A stretch of 64,000 nucleotides of DNA from Rhodococcus sp. ARC_M6 (GTDB taxonomy: Bacteria > Actinomycetota > Actinomycetes > Mycobacteriales > Mycobacteriaceae): the NCBI RefSeq assembly GCF_022810305.1, contig NZ_JALGQH010000008.1, forward strand, positions 1 through 64,000. The letters are read 5' to 3'. The translations under genes were made by a program, and so were the position numbers. Below, piece after piece: positions 37,794-46,292 of the stretch. The notes under the pieces were generated by a model that made no database searches, was not told where the DNA came from, and worked only from the letters and a program-made list of their open reading frames with translations. The number at the start of each line of letters is the position of its first letter. The stretch's first letter is position 1.

Positions 37794-39428
37794 ATGTCTG
37801 AGAAAAATGGTGGAGACCTGCTGGTCCAGGTACTTCGTGAAGCCGGCGTCGACACCGTGTTCGGCATCGTCAGCGTGCACAACCTCCCGTTGGTGGAAGC
37901 TGTGTGCCGCGAGTTGCGCTTCGTCCCCGTTCGGCACGAGGCGACTGCTGTCAGTGCTGCCGACGGATATGCCCGGGCTACCGGGGGACTCGGCTGCGCG
38001 TTGACAAGCACCGGAACCGGCGCCGGCAATGCTGCTGGTTCGTTGATCGAATCGCTCAGTGCCGGAACATCGGTCCTGCATATCACCGGTCAGGTGGAGA
38101 GCCAGTACCTCGGCTCCGGGCGTGGATTCATCCACGAGACCAAGGATCAGTTGTCGATGTTGCGCGCGGTATCCGCGTCGGCGGAGACCATTCTCGACGC
38201 CGACAGCGCCGGGAAAGTACTGCGAGAGAGTGTTGCTCGCGCTTTGGCCGTTCCCGGCGGCCCGGCCAGCGTCGAGTGGCCGATCGATCTTCAGTACGCA
38301 GCGCACACGGTCGATGTGGCTGAACCGATTGCTGCGGTGCCGTCGGTTCTCGTCGCCGAGCAGATGGAAGCTGCGCGAGAAGCAATTCTGGCTGCACGCC
38401 GTCCGGTGATCTGGGCAGGCGGCGGAGTCGCACGGGCAGGCGCCGAACTCACGGCGTTGGTGGAGCAGTTGGGCGCGCCGCTGATCAGCAGCAACTCGGG
38501 TCGAGGCGCGGTCCGTGAGGATCACCCGTTGTGCGTCGGAAACTACGCCACTTCCCCGGTCGCTCGAGCCCTGCTTGCGGACGCAGACTTGTTGATCTCG
38601 TTGGGAACTCACTTCCGTTCCAACGAGACGGGCGACTACGCCATCACCGTCCCGGATGCTCACGTTCAGATTGATCTGGATCCGGCTGCGCCGGGTCGTG
38701 TCTACTCCGCAAGTGTTGGTGTCGTCGGTGAAATCGGTCAGTTCGTCAAGGCGTTGCTGGAATCGGATTCGCTCGGTGACGCGGTTGAGGACGGCTGGAC
38801 AGATCGAGCCCGCGCTACCCGCGACGAGGTCCGTGCAAAGCAGCGGGCGGGGCTCGGCGATCATGCTGTCCTCAGTGACGCTGTGCGGGAAGCATTTCCC
38901 GAGGGTTCGGTGATTGCACGTGATGTGACAATCGCATCGAGTTCCTGGGGTAACCGGTTGTTGCCCATGTTTGATCCGCGCAGCAATATCTTCCCCCGCG
39001 GCGGCGGGATCGGACAGGGCCTCGGTATGGCGATCGGCGCGGCCTTGGCCGACGAAACCCGCCCGACGCTCGCGTTGGTCGGAGACGGCGGTCTCGCAGT
39101 ACATTTCGGCGAGATCCTGACAATGGCGCAGGAGAAGCCGTGGATGGTATTGCTCGTGTTCAACGACGGCGGCTACGGCGTCCTTCGGAACATGCAGCAG
39201 AGCAGCGGATCCGACGAGTATGCGGTGGACCTGCTGACTCCGGACTTTGCACTTGTGGCAGCATCGATCGGCGTTCCACACTTGATGATTCGGAATGCTG
39301 ACGAAGCGCACCGGGTCATGAAGGAAGCAGTGCAACTCCAGGCTCCGGTGATCGTGGAGGTCGACCTGGCGTCGTACGGTCCGATGCCGACTCCGTTCAC
39401 ACCTCCGGTGACTGTTCCGGGGAAGTAG
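37794..39428 (+). CDS. Thiamine-diphosphate enzyme (acetolactate synthase/benzoylformate decarboxylase family)
   Basis: The 544-aa protein has three domains: an N-terminal PYR domain with catalytic Glu in RHEATAVSAADGYARATG, a central domain, and a PP domain with the ThDP motif GDGGLAVHFGEIL...NDGGYG. It lacks an FAD-type acetolactate-synthase regulatory partner. Such enzymes decarboxylate 2-oxo acids or join or cleave carbon-carbon bonds. Next to an aldehyde dehydrogenase, decarboxylation of an aryl- or dienyl-2-oxo acid is plausible. ATG 37794 is chosen; an earlier ATG at 37775 in another frame stops quickly. Confidence 0.85.
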   Translation: MSEKNGGDLLVQVLREAGVDTVFGIVSVHNLPLVEAVCRELRFVPVRHEATAVSAADGYARATGGLGCALTSTGTGAGNAAGSLIESLSAGTSVLHITGQVESQYLGSGRGFIHETKDQLSMLRAVSASAETILDADSAGKVLRESVARALAVPGGPASVEWPIDLQYAAHTVDVAEPIAAVPSVLVAEQMEAAREAILAARRPVIWAGGGVARAGAELTALVEQLGAPLISSNSGRGAVREDHPLCVGNYATSPVARALLADADLLISLGTHFRSNETGDYAITVPDAHVQIDLDPAAPGRVYSASVGVVGEIGQFVKALLESDSLGDAVEDGWTDRARATRDEVRAKQRAGLGDHAVLSDAVREAFPEGSVIARDVTIASSSWGNRLLPMFDPRSNIFPRGGGIGQGLGMAIGAALADETRPTLALVGDGGLAVHFGEILTMAQEKPWMVLLVFNDGGYGVLRNMQQSSGSDEYAVDLLTPDFALVAASIGVPHLMIRNADEAHRVMKEAVQLQAPVIVEVDLASYGPMPTPFTPPVTVPGK

Positions 39429-39478
39429 TGGAAGTGAGCACGCTTCCGGGTTGATCTTGCTATGGCGCAGGACACACT

Positions 39479-39510
39479 TTAGCGCTAAGCTATTGAGCAT
39501 TAAGATATAT
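39479..39510. promoter_or_regulatory. MarR-type operator 3, before the reductase gene
   Basis: TTAGCGCTAAGC (core 39481-39486) is followed by a second imperfect copy, TTGAGCATTAAGATATAT. The region ends with TAAGAT, a possible -10, 27 bases before the reductase start. Confidence 0.65.
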
Positions 39511-39536
39511 CGTGGCGGGTTGAGGAGGATCGTTTG

Positions 39537-40484
39537 ATGAACACAACCGAACTGGTGGTTCGCCAGATGCGCTGGGAATCGCAAGATGTCATGTCGGTGC
39601 GTTTCGAGAAGGCAGACGGTTCGTCGCTCGCCGGGTGGACGCCCGGGGCGCACCTCGACATTCACCTCGGCCCGGATCTGGTTCGTCAGTACTCTCTGTG
39701 CGGCGATCCTGACGACAAAACCTCCTATCGAATTGCGGTATTGCGTGATTCGGCCAGCCGGGGTGGTTCGAAGCACGTACATGACTCGTTGCGTCCGGGG
39801 CAGCTGGTCACGGTCAGCGAGCCGCGAAACAACTTCGAGTTGATCGATTCGCCGCACTACCTGTTTATCGCCGGTGGTATCGGAATAACTCCGATTCTGT
39901 CGATGGTTCGTGAGGCCGATCGCCGCGGCGCGAAGTGGGAATTGCACTACGGCGGCCGGTCTCGGCGTGGCATGGCGTTTCTCGAAGAGCTTGCAGAGTT
40001 TCAGGGCAGTGTCGACGTTGTTTGTGAGGACAGTTCCGGCATCCTGAATCTTCCGGAGCTTCTGTCGGTTCCACGTGCCGACACTCTCGTCTACACGTGC
40101 GGTCCGGAGGGGCTGCTCGGGGCGGTCGAGAGTCACGGAGTCGATTGGCCCGAAGGGACGATTCAGCTCGAACGATTCAAACCCAAAGTGGTGGATCCTG
40201 TCGACGCCGGGGGGGACCGTCCGGTGCGGGTCGTCTGCTCCCGCTCGGGGATCAGTGCTGTGGCTGCTGCGGACAAAAGCATTCTCGACACCCTTGAAGA
40301 AGCCGGCCTGGATCTCTCCAACTCGTGTCGTGAAGGTATGTGCGGCAGCTGTGAAACCCCTGTGCTTGAAGGAATTCCGGACCACCGCGACTCCGTACTC
40401 TCGGCTGCCGAGCAAAGTTCCGGGAAAACGATGATGATCTGCGTTTCGCGCGCTCAGACCGACGAGCTCGTACTCGACCTGTAG
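39537..40484 (+). CDS. Rieske-oxygenase reductase (PDR/VanB type)
   Basis: The 315-aa protein has an FMN/FAD-binding domain (VRQYSLCGDP), an NAD-binding domain (FIAGGIGITPILSMVREA, YTCGPEGLL) and a C-terminal plant-type [2Fe-2S] domain with SCREGMCGSCETPVLEG and a distal Cys in MMICVSRA. This order is that of phthalate-dioxygenase reductase and VanB. It passes electrons from NAD(P)H to the Rieske oxygenase two genes downstream. ATG 39537 follows GAGGAGG. Confidence 0.92.
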   Translation: MNTTELVVRQMRWESQDVMSVRFEKADGSSLAGWTPGAHLDIHLGPDLVRQYSLCGDPDDKTSYRIAVLRDSASRGGSKHVHDSLRPGQLVTVSEPRNNFELIDSPHYLFIAGGIGITPILSMVREADRRGAKWELHYGGRSRRGMAFLEELAEFQGSVDVVCEDSSGILNLPELLSVPRADTLVYTCGPEGLLGAVESHGVDWPEGTIQLERFKPKVVDPVDAGGDRPVRVVCSRSGISAVAAADKSILDTLEEAGLDLSNSCREGMCGSCETPVLEGIPDHRDSVLSAAEQSSGKTMMICVSRAQTDELVLDL

Positions 40485-40494
40485 GAGAAAACTG

Positions 40495-40713
40495 ATGAGT
40501 CTCTATCTTGTTGAACACCAGGCACGTTCAGTGCCTCCCACGCCCTATGAGCTCAAGCTTGCGGGCGCGATCGAAGAGATTTTCGGCAGTGGCCGACATG
40601 ACCTGGACGGACTCGTCGACGGTCTCAATCAGCTCGGAATTCATGCGCCGAACGGGGAACCCTGGACGGCAGACATTTTCAGTGTAGAGATAGCTCGAAT
40701 GGGAGCGCAGTAA
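40495..40713 (+). CDS. Small recombinase-like helix-turn-helix protein
   Basis: The 72-aa protein ends in DGLNQLGIHAPNGEPWTADI, which resembles the small helical Recombinase domain of serine integrases (A-x-x-L-N-x-x-G-I-x-x-P-x-G-x-x-W-T). There is no catalytic domain, so it is not a recombinase. It is wedged between the reductase and oxygenase genes (TAGGAGA upstream; TAATG overlap downstream). Co-translation suggests a structural or regulatory role in the oxygenase system; the function is unknown to me. Confidence 0.65.
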   Translation: MSLYLVEHQARSVPPTPYELKLAGAIEEIFGSGRHDLDGLVDGLNQLGIHAPNGEPWTADIFSVEIARMGAQ

Positions 40714-41762
40714 TGGCAAATGTCTTGAAACGTGGACCATTGACCAGCGACGAAATCTTTGCGACCGGAATGCGAGATCAGTGGCACGCCATCTGTCCTT
40801 CGCATTTTGTCGAGCGCGGGGGGATGCGCCGGATCACCAGGTGGGGTGAGGATTGGCTGCTGTTCCGTCAGGCGGACGGAACGCTGCGAATGCTCGCCGA
40901 CAGGTGCCCACACCGTGGCGCGCCGCTCTCCCACGGCCAGCATCTCGGGGATCGAATCGCGTGCAAATATCACGGCGTGCAGGTCGACGGCGAAGGCACC
41001 GTGGTGTCGGTCCCCGGGATGCCTGGTTGCAACCTCGAAGGCAAATCCTTGGTAACCAGCCTTCCGGTTCAAGAGGTGGCGGGTGCGGTCCTCGCGTGGT
41101 TCGGCAGCGACCCGAGTGCGCCTGCCGGCCCCCTCGAATTGCCGAATCCTTTGATGGAAGAAGGAGTTTCGGCATTCCTGTGTTACGCAGAATGGAAGTC
41201 GCCGTGGCGATACACGCTTGAGAATCTCCTCGACCCCATGCATGGCGCCTTCTTGCACCGTGAATCGCATTCGATGTTCGGCGGAGATACGTCGGCGCGC
41301 TTCAGGATTCGTGAGACCGAACGAGGATTCTATTTCGAGAAGACGGACCAACGCGGCGTCAATTTCGACTGGGTCGAGTTCTGCCGCACGGGGGCGGACT
41401 GGGTTGATCTCGAAATCCCTTATCCTCCAACGGCCGGCCCTGGAGGGTCGTTCGGCATCGTCGGCATGGGAACGCCGATCGACGCGGAGACTACTGCGGT
41501 GTTCTTCTGGCGCTACCGCCGAGTCACAGGCTGGGAACGCGACGTTTGGCGCTTCCTCTATCGCGTCACACTCGAAGAGCGTCATTGGGTAGTGCTGGAG
41601 CAGGACCGGGTGATGCTCGAGGCAATGGCCGCCGACGCTGATCAGGCCGAGAACTTGTACCAGCACGATCTGGGTGTCATTCGGCTACGACGGTTGTATC
41701 GAGCGCAAGCCGACGAACAGGCGGCAACGCAAGCTCAGGGGGTCGGGGCAGGAGTTCGCTGA
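40713..41762 (+). CDS. Rieske non-heme iron oxygenase, alpha subunit
   Basis: The 349-aa protein has the Rieske cluster ligands in RCPHRGAPL (Cys65, His67) and CKYHGV (Cys84, His87), and the mononuclear iron site in NLLDPMHGAFLH (Asp174, His177, His182). The length, single subunit and PDR-type reductase match the vanillate O-demethylase/phthalate group rather than the naphthalene type with a beta subunit. It may hydroxylate or demethylate the cluster's aromatic substrate. The ATG overlaps the preceding stop by one base. Confidence 0.92.
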   Translation: MANVLKRGPLTSDEIFATGMRDQWHAICPSHFVERGGMRRITRWGEDWLLFRQADGTLRMLADRCPHRGAPLSHGQHLGDRIACKYHGVQVDGEGTVVSVPGMPGCNLEGKSLVTSLPVQEVAGAVLAWFGSDPSAPAGPLELPNPLMEEGVSAFLCYAEWKSPWRYTLENLLDPMHGAFLHRESHSMFGGDTSARFRIRETERGFYFEKTDQRGVNFDWVEFCRTGADWVDLEIPYPPTAGPGGSFGIVGMGTPIDAETTAVFFWRYRRVTGWERDVWRFLYRVTLEERHWVVLEQDRVMLEAMAADADQAENLYQHDLGVIRLRRLYRAQADEQAATQAQGVGAGVR

Positions 41763-41775
41763 CCGGCACATTCAA

Positions 41776-41827
41776 CTGATGGCGGGTTCCCTCTCCGAAA
41801 GGTTTCGGAGAGGGAACCCGCCATCAG
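41776..41827. terminator. Strong terminator between Rieske gene and marR
   Basis: A perfect 25-bp stem (41776-41800 and 41803-41827) with a 2-base apex closes both convergent units. The arms contain GGCGGGTTCCCTCTCCGAAA. There is no separate U-tract. Confidence 0.85.
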
Positions 41828-41845
41828 TGTTCGGCGTAGACGCGT

Positions 41846-42382
41846 TCAGGCCGATGCGCTGCTGTCGGCGCCAGTTTCACTGGCCACGATCGAACGTTCG
41901 AGCTTGCGGAACAAATCGGCGAGCTGTTTCCGTTCCGGTGCGTTCAAACCGGCCAGCATGTGGTTCTCGTTCTCGAAATGCTCTTTGGCGGCGGCGTCGA
42001 AAACTTCTTTTCCCTTTGCCGTCAATCGCGCGTAGACAACTCGTCGGTCGGTGGCGTCTCGTTCGCGCTCCACCAGGCCGGCTTGTTCCAGACGATCGAC
42101 TCGGAGTGTGACCCCGCCCGTCGTGACCAGTGACATCTCGGCCAGTTGGCCGGATGTCATCTGGTACGGCGGACCGGATCGGCGTAGCGCAGCGAGTACG
42201 TCGAATGACGCGACATTGATTCCGTGTTTTTCGAATACAGCAGACAGCGATGACTGATACCGCAGGTAGCTGCGGTGCATTCTGCCGAAGATATGGAGCG
42301 CGGAGACGTCCAGATCCGGCCACTGACGTGCCCACTGGAGGACGATGTCGTCCACCGCATCGGGTTCGATTCGATCGCTCAC
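41846..42382 (-). CDS. MarR-family regulator
   Basis: The 178-aa winged-helix protein has FGRMHRSYLRYQSSL, the DNA-binding TSGQLAEMSLVTTGGVTLRVDRLEQAGLV and wing RDATDRRVVYARLT. MarR proteins usually repress catabolic genes until an aromatic ligand binds. GTG 42382 is preferred because AAAGG precedes it. It lies in an operon behind ridA and is convergent with the oxygenase genes. The four AGCGCT-type sites in the cluster are its probable targets, including one before its own operon. Confidence 0.88.
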   Translation of the reverse strand: MSDRIEPDAVDDIVLQWARQWPDLDVSALHIFGRMHRSYLRYQSSLSAVFEKHGINVASFDVLAALRRSGPPYQMTSGQLAEMSLVTTGGVTLRVDRLEQAGLVERERDATDRRVVYARLTAKGKEVFDAAAKEHFENENHMLAGLNAPERKQLADLFRKLERSIVASETGADSSASA

Positions 42383-42478
42383 GTGTTCCACCTTTGCTCG
42401 CCTGATTTGCTCGTTATGCGAACAGTTGAGTGCCAAGACGTTTTTAGGCTACTCGGTGGCGACGGCCTACGGTGCCAG

Positions 42479-42832
42479 CTATGGCCTCTGTCGCGCCACC
42501 GCGTCAATTTCAACGGTTGCCCCATAAGGAAGGTTGCTTACTTCGAGAAAAGTGCGGGCGGGTCGAGGTTCGGTGAAAAGACGCTCGAACTGCTGATTCG
42601 CCTCGTCCCGGAGTGTGACGTCGGTGACGAAGTAGGTGAGTTTGACGACGTCGCTCAGTTCTCCGCCGACAGTGGCCAGTCGCTCACACATCCGGTCGAT
42701 CGCGGCGTCGAGAGCGGGCATGCGTCCGGCAACGGCAATTCCTTCGCTGTCGATAGACAATGCACCGGAGACGAACGCGAGTCCGCCTGCGGTCACTGCG
42801 GGACTGTAAGGATGCTGCGCCGAACTGGTCAT
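42479..42832 (-). CDS. RidA-family enamine/imine deaminase
   Basis: The 117-aa trimer-type protein has GLAFVSGALSIDSEG and the conserved Arg/Glu block PARTFLEVSNLPYGATVEIDAVA. RidA proteins hydrolyse reactive enamines or imines; a branch includes 2-aminomuconate deaminases of nitrobenzoate and aminophenol pathways. Its place at the head of the marR operon and behind operator 4 ties it to the catabolic cluster. The exact subfamily cannot be decided from motifs. Confidence 0.85.
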   Translation of the reverse strand: MTSSAQHPYSPAVTAGGLAFVSGALSIDSEGIAVAGRMPALDAAIDRMCERLATVGGELSDVVKLTYFVTDVTLRDEANQQFERLFTEPRPARTFLEVSNLPYGATVEIDAVARQRP

Positions 42833-42884
42833 CGGGTATCCGCTTTCGTTGGGGGATAGGTGAAGTGGTACATCGAGAAGGATA

Positions 42885-42900
42885 CCTTAGCGCTAAGATA
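42885..42900. promoter_or_regulatory. MarR-type operator 4, before ridA-marR
   Basis: CCTTAGCGCTAAGATA contains the perfect 10-base palindrome TTAGCGCTAA (42887-42896), 55 bases upstream of the ridA start. It would allow autoregulation of the ridA-marR operon. Confidence 0.7.
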
Positions 42901-43005
42901 ATGTGAAGGATCTGTGCTGCAATCCACGACTTGACGGATATCGGCGGACGCACTGATGCTCGAGTGTTTTCGCCCAGGTGTTCGCAGCGCCTATTGTTGT
43001 TCCTT

Positions 43006-43941
43006 GTGCTCTCCGTCGTCCCTCGCCCAGTTATAGTCCGGGCCCCGTCCAAGGTGAATCTCCACCTGGCTGTCGGGGACCTGCGCGCCGACGGTTACCA
43101 CGATCTGACTACCGTCTTCCAAGCTCTGTCGCTCGCTGACACCGTCACCGTGACGCCGTCCGACGGCCTGTCCGTGATCGTGACCGGAGACGACGCTACG
43201 GCGGTTCCCGTCGACCGCAGAAACCTCGTCTGGAAGGCCGCAGAACTGCTCGCTGCCGAAGCTGGAGTGGATACCGACGTCGAGATTCGCATTGACAAGG
43301 GAATTCCCGTCGCCGGCGGCATGGCCGGTGGAAGCGCTGATGCGGCGGCAACGCTGGTCGCGCTCAACGCGCTGTGGAAGCTGGAACTTTCGCGTCGTGA
43401 TTTGGACAGTTTTGCAGCCAGGCTCGGTAGCGATGTTCCTTTTTCCCTGCACGGGGGTACCGCATTGGGGACAGGCCGCGGCGAACACCTGGTGTCGGTA
43501 CTGACCCGGAGTACCTTCCACTGGGTGCTGGCGTTGGCCAAGGACGGATTGAGTACGCCGGTGGTATTCCGAGAACTCGACAAACTGCGAAGCGAAGGCT
43601 CACCGAAACGACTTGGTGACGCGGACGAGCTGATCCACGCGCTCACGACCGGCGATCCACGACAACTTGCACCACTGCTCGGAAATGATCTGCAAGCGGC
43701 GGCGTTATCGCTCAATCCGGCACTACGGCGGACGCTGCGCGCGGGTGTCGACGCCGGTGCTCTGGCCGGCATGGTGTCCGGATCCGGGCCGACATGCGCT
43801 TTTCTTTGCAGCAACGCTCAGTCCGCGGTGGACGTGAGCGCAGAACTTGCGGGAGCGGGGGTGTGCCGCACCGTTCGCGTGGCGAGCGGACCCGTACCCG
43901 GAGCACGAATACTCGACAAAGCGGCAAAGGGACAGCACTGA
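43006..43941 (+). CDS. ispE: 4-diphosphocytidyl-2-C-methyl-D-erythritol kinase
   Basis: The 311-aa GHMP kinase has the [22 protein letters not shown] start, the ATP loop [17 protein letters not shown] and a C-terminal [13 protein letters not shown]. It phosphorylates CDP-methylerythritol in the MEP isoprenoid pathway. GTG 43006 is used; the frame runs further upstream without homology. It resumes the mycobacterial order interrupted after rsmA. Its stop overlaps the ABC-F start by one base. Confidence 0.95.
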   Translation: MLSVVPRPVIVRAPSKVNLHLAVGDLRADGYHDLTTVFQALSLADTVTVTPSDGLSVIVTGDDATAVPVDRRNLVWKAAELLAAEAGVDTDVEIRIDKGIPVAGGMAGGSADAAATLVALNALWKLELSRRDLDSFAARLGSDVPFSLHGGTALGTGRGEHLVSVLTRSTFHWVLALAKDGLSTPVVFRELDKLRSEGSPKRLGDADELIHALTTGDPRQLAPLLGNDLQAAALSLNPALRRTLRAGVDAGALAGMVSGSGPTCAFLCSNAQSAVDVSAELAGAGVCRTVRVASGPVPGARILDKAAKGQH

Positions 43942-45749
43942 TGGCTAACTTGATCAATCTGGAAAACGTGTCGAAGTCATTCGGCGTCAAGCCGTTGCTC
44001 GACGGAGTGTCGATGGGCGTCGAGGAGGGCGAGCGCATCGGCGTCGTCGGCCTCAACGGTGGCGGCAAGACGACAATGCTCGAGGTCCTCGCGGGCGTCG
44101 AAGAGCCCGATTCCGGTCGGGTCAGCCGAGTCGGCGGATTGCGGATGGCGGTCGTCACGCAGCGCGGTGTGCTGCCTCCCGGATCCACTGTCGGCGACAT
44201 CGTTCTCGGGCCGCTGGGCGTCGCTCAGCATGAATGGGCCGGCAATGCCCGCATCCGCTCGGTGCTCTCGGGAATCGGAATCGATAACCTCGGTGCCGGC
44301 GGCGAGCGATCTGCGCTCGACGCCAAGGTAGACGGCCTCTCCGGTGGTGAGCGTCGACGCGTAGCTTTGGCTGCCGCTCTCGTTCAGGATCTGGACCTGC
44401 TCGTACTTGACGAGCCCACCAACCACCTCGACGTCGAAGGCGTCCAGTGGCTGGCCGAGCATCTCGTGTCGCGTCGTAGCGCGCTGGTGGTCGTGACGCA
44501 CGATCGCTGGTTCCTCGACACCGTCGCAACTCGCACGTGGGAAGTTGTCGGCGGTGGCGTCGAAAGCTACGAGGGTGGCTACAACGACTGGGTGTTCGCC
44601 CGCGCCGAGCGTTCCCGTCAGGGTGACGTTGCCGAAGAGCGTCGTCGCAACCTGGCGCGCAAGGAATTGGCCTGGCTGCGACGCGGTGCTCCGGCCCGCA
44701 CCTCCAAGCCTAAGTACCGCATCGAGGCTGCCGAGGCTTTGATCGCCGACGTACCGGCACCTCGCGACGCGGTGGCATTGGCGTCGTTCGCTCAGCGCCG
44801 GTTGGGCAAGGTTGTCATCGAACTCGAAGACGCTCGTCTCGAGACCCCGGACGGCCGGATGCTGGTCGAAGATCTGACGTGGCGTCTTGCTCCCGGCGAG
44901 CGGGTCGGTCTGGTCGGCGTCAACGGCTCGGGTAAGACGACGCTTCTGCGTACCCTCGCCGGAGAATTGGAACCTGCTGCCGGACGGCGCATTCAGGGTC
45001 AGACCGTTCACATCGGTTGGCTCAAGCAGGAACTCGACGATCTGCCGACCAACATGCGGGTGCTCGACGCGGTCAAGGATGTTGCCGAGCGAATCACCCT
45101 GGGTGACAAGGAAGTATCTGCCGGTCAGTTGGCCGAGCGGTTGGGCTTCACGCCGGCACGTCAGCGGACGCCGGTGGGTGACCTGTCGGGTGGTGAGCGT
45201 CGACGCTTGCAGCTGACGCGTGTTCTCATGGCGGAGCCCAACGTTCTGCTCCTCGATGAGCCCACCAACGATCTTGACATCGACACGCTTCAGCAGCTCG
45301 AGGATCTGCTCGACGGCTGGGCCGGAACGATGGTCGTGATCTCGCATGACAGGTACCTGATCGAACGAATCTGTGACACCACCTGGGCGCTCTTCGGCGA
45401 CGGCAAGCTCACCAACCTGCCACTCGGTATCGAGGACTATTTGAAGCGGCGTGCAGCCATGGGTGACGGTGACAACCCGTCGGTGGCCTCCACGGCCAGC
45501 GGTGCGTCCAAGAGCAAGCAGGTGCGTGACGGCGCTGCGGATCGTGCTGCCCGCAAGGAACTTTCGAAGCTCGAGCGTTCCATCGCCAAGTTCGACGATC
45601 GTGAGAAGCAGCTGCATGCGGCACTCGCCGATGCGGCGACCGACCCGGACAAGCTGCAGGCACTCGGTGCGGAACTCAAGTCAGTCATCGCGAGTAAGGA
45701 AGCTGCCGAAGAGCAGTGGATGGAGTTGTTCGCTGACCTCGACGGCTAA
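43941..45749 (+). CDS. ABC-F ATPase (translation factor type)
   Basis: The 602-aa soluble protein has two ATPase domains: Walker A GLNGGGKTTMLEVLAG and GVNGSGKTTLLRTLAG, signatures LSGGERRRVALAAAL and LSGGERRRLQLTRVL, and a P-site linker of about 80 residues rich in Arg. There is no membrane segment. A C-terminal coiled coil (ARKELSKLERSIAKFDDREKQL) fits the Uup-like subgroup. ABC-F proteins act on ribosomes; some give antibiotic resistance. It is coupled to ispE by a TGATG overlap. Confidence 0.92.
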   Translation: MANLINLENVSKSFGVKPLLDGVSMGVEEGERIGVVGLNGGGKTTMLEVLAGVEEPDSGRVSRVGGLRMAVVTQRGVLPPGSTVGDIVLGPLGVAQHEWAGNARIRSVLSGIGIDNLGAGGERSALDAKVDGLSGGERRRVALAAALVQDLDLLVLDEPTNHLDVEGVQWLAEHLVSRRSALVVVTHDRWFLDTVATRTWEVVGGGVESYEGGYNDWVFARAERSRQGDVAEERRRNLARKELAWLRRGAPARTSKPKYRIEAAEALIADVPAPRDAVALASFAQRRLGKVVIELEDARLETPDGRMLVEDLTWRLAPGERVGLVGVNGSGKTTLLRTLAGELEPAAGRRIQGQTVHIGWLKQELDDLPTNMRVLDAVKDVAERITLGDKEVSAGQLAERLGFTPARQRTPVGDLSGGERRRLQLTRVLMAEPNVLLLDEPTNDLDIDTLQQLEDLLDGWAGTMVVISHDRYLIERICDTTWALFGDGKLTNLPLGIEDYLKRRAAMGDGDNPSVASTASGASKSKQVRDGAADRAARKELSKLERSIAKFDDREKQLHAALADAATDPDKLQALGAELKSVIASKEAAEEQWMELFADLDG

Positions 45750-45781
45750 ACGTCAGATGGTCGAATTTTAGCGCAGGTTGA

Positions 45782-45829
45782 AGTCGGGTCGTCGTGCATC
45801 GGAATGATGTGCGGCGACCCGGCTTTGTT
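45782..45829 (+). terminator. Terminator after the ABC-F gene
   Basis: An 18-bp stem with a few G-T pairs (AGTCGGGTCGTCGTGCAT / ATGTGCGGCGACCCGGCT) followed by TTGTTGTT. Confidence 0.75.
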
Positions 45830-45836
45830 GTTGCGG

Positions 45837-46169
45837 CTAGGGCAATTGCTTGGATAGATGGACCAGCGCATAGCCTGCCGGCGTTGGTGTGCGATGGGTT
45901 TCCTTGTAGCCGAACCGTTCGTAGAGTCGAAGATTGCCGGTGCTGAACTCGCCGGTGAACAACCGCAAATCCGTCACCGTTGCCGGGAGGCGACTCTCCG
46001 TCAGTCCGAGCAGTCGACTGCCAAGCCCCCGGCCTTGCCTGTCCGGCGCCACGATCAGCCTGCCGAGTTCTGCCACGCGTGGAACTCGCCGGCGTCTTCT
46101 ATCCTCAATGTCACGATCGATTCCATGAACAGAGACTATTCCAGTCCATCGTTCATGGCGTCCTAGCAT
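45837..46169 (-). pseudogene. Truncated GNAT acetyltransferase
   Basis: The 110-aa product has the acetyl-CoA site LGRLIVAPDRQGRGLGSRLL and a C-terminal GNLRLYERFGYKETHRTPTP, but GNAT domains are usually about 150 residues and the N-terminal strand-helix unit is missing. The first 35 residues (Arg-rich) do not look like GNAT sequence. No start with homology was found upstream. I read it as a 5'-truncated remnant; a short functional protein cannot be excluded. It adjoins another broken gene. Confidence 0.6.
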
Positions 46170-46292
46170 TGTTGATGATCTTGCCCGAACCTTCGAATGC
46201 TCTTGTACATCAATAACTCTCGAGCAAAACTTCTCGAAAACCTGTCTGAAATGTCCCTAGGAATCGAAATCCTGTTCGATTAGAATTAGCGC

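Noticed and set aside
37773-40415. An 880-codon open frame on the minus strand opposite the ThDP and reductase genes
   Set aside because: It is a mirror of strong plus-strand genes with clear motifs; the product is His/Arg-rich without domains.
30006-43005. Catabolic cluster as a known vanillate or benzoate pathway
   Set aside because: The PDR reductase and Rieske gene resemble VanAB, but VOC, AspDH-like, ThDP, cupin and RidA genes are not part of those pathways.
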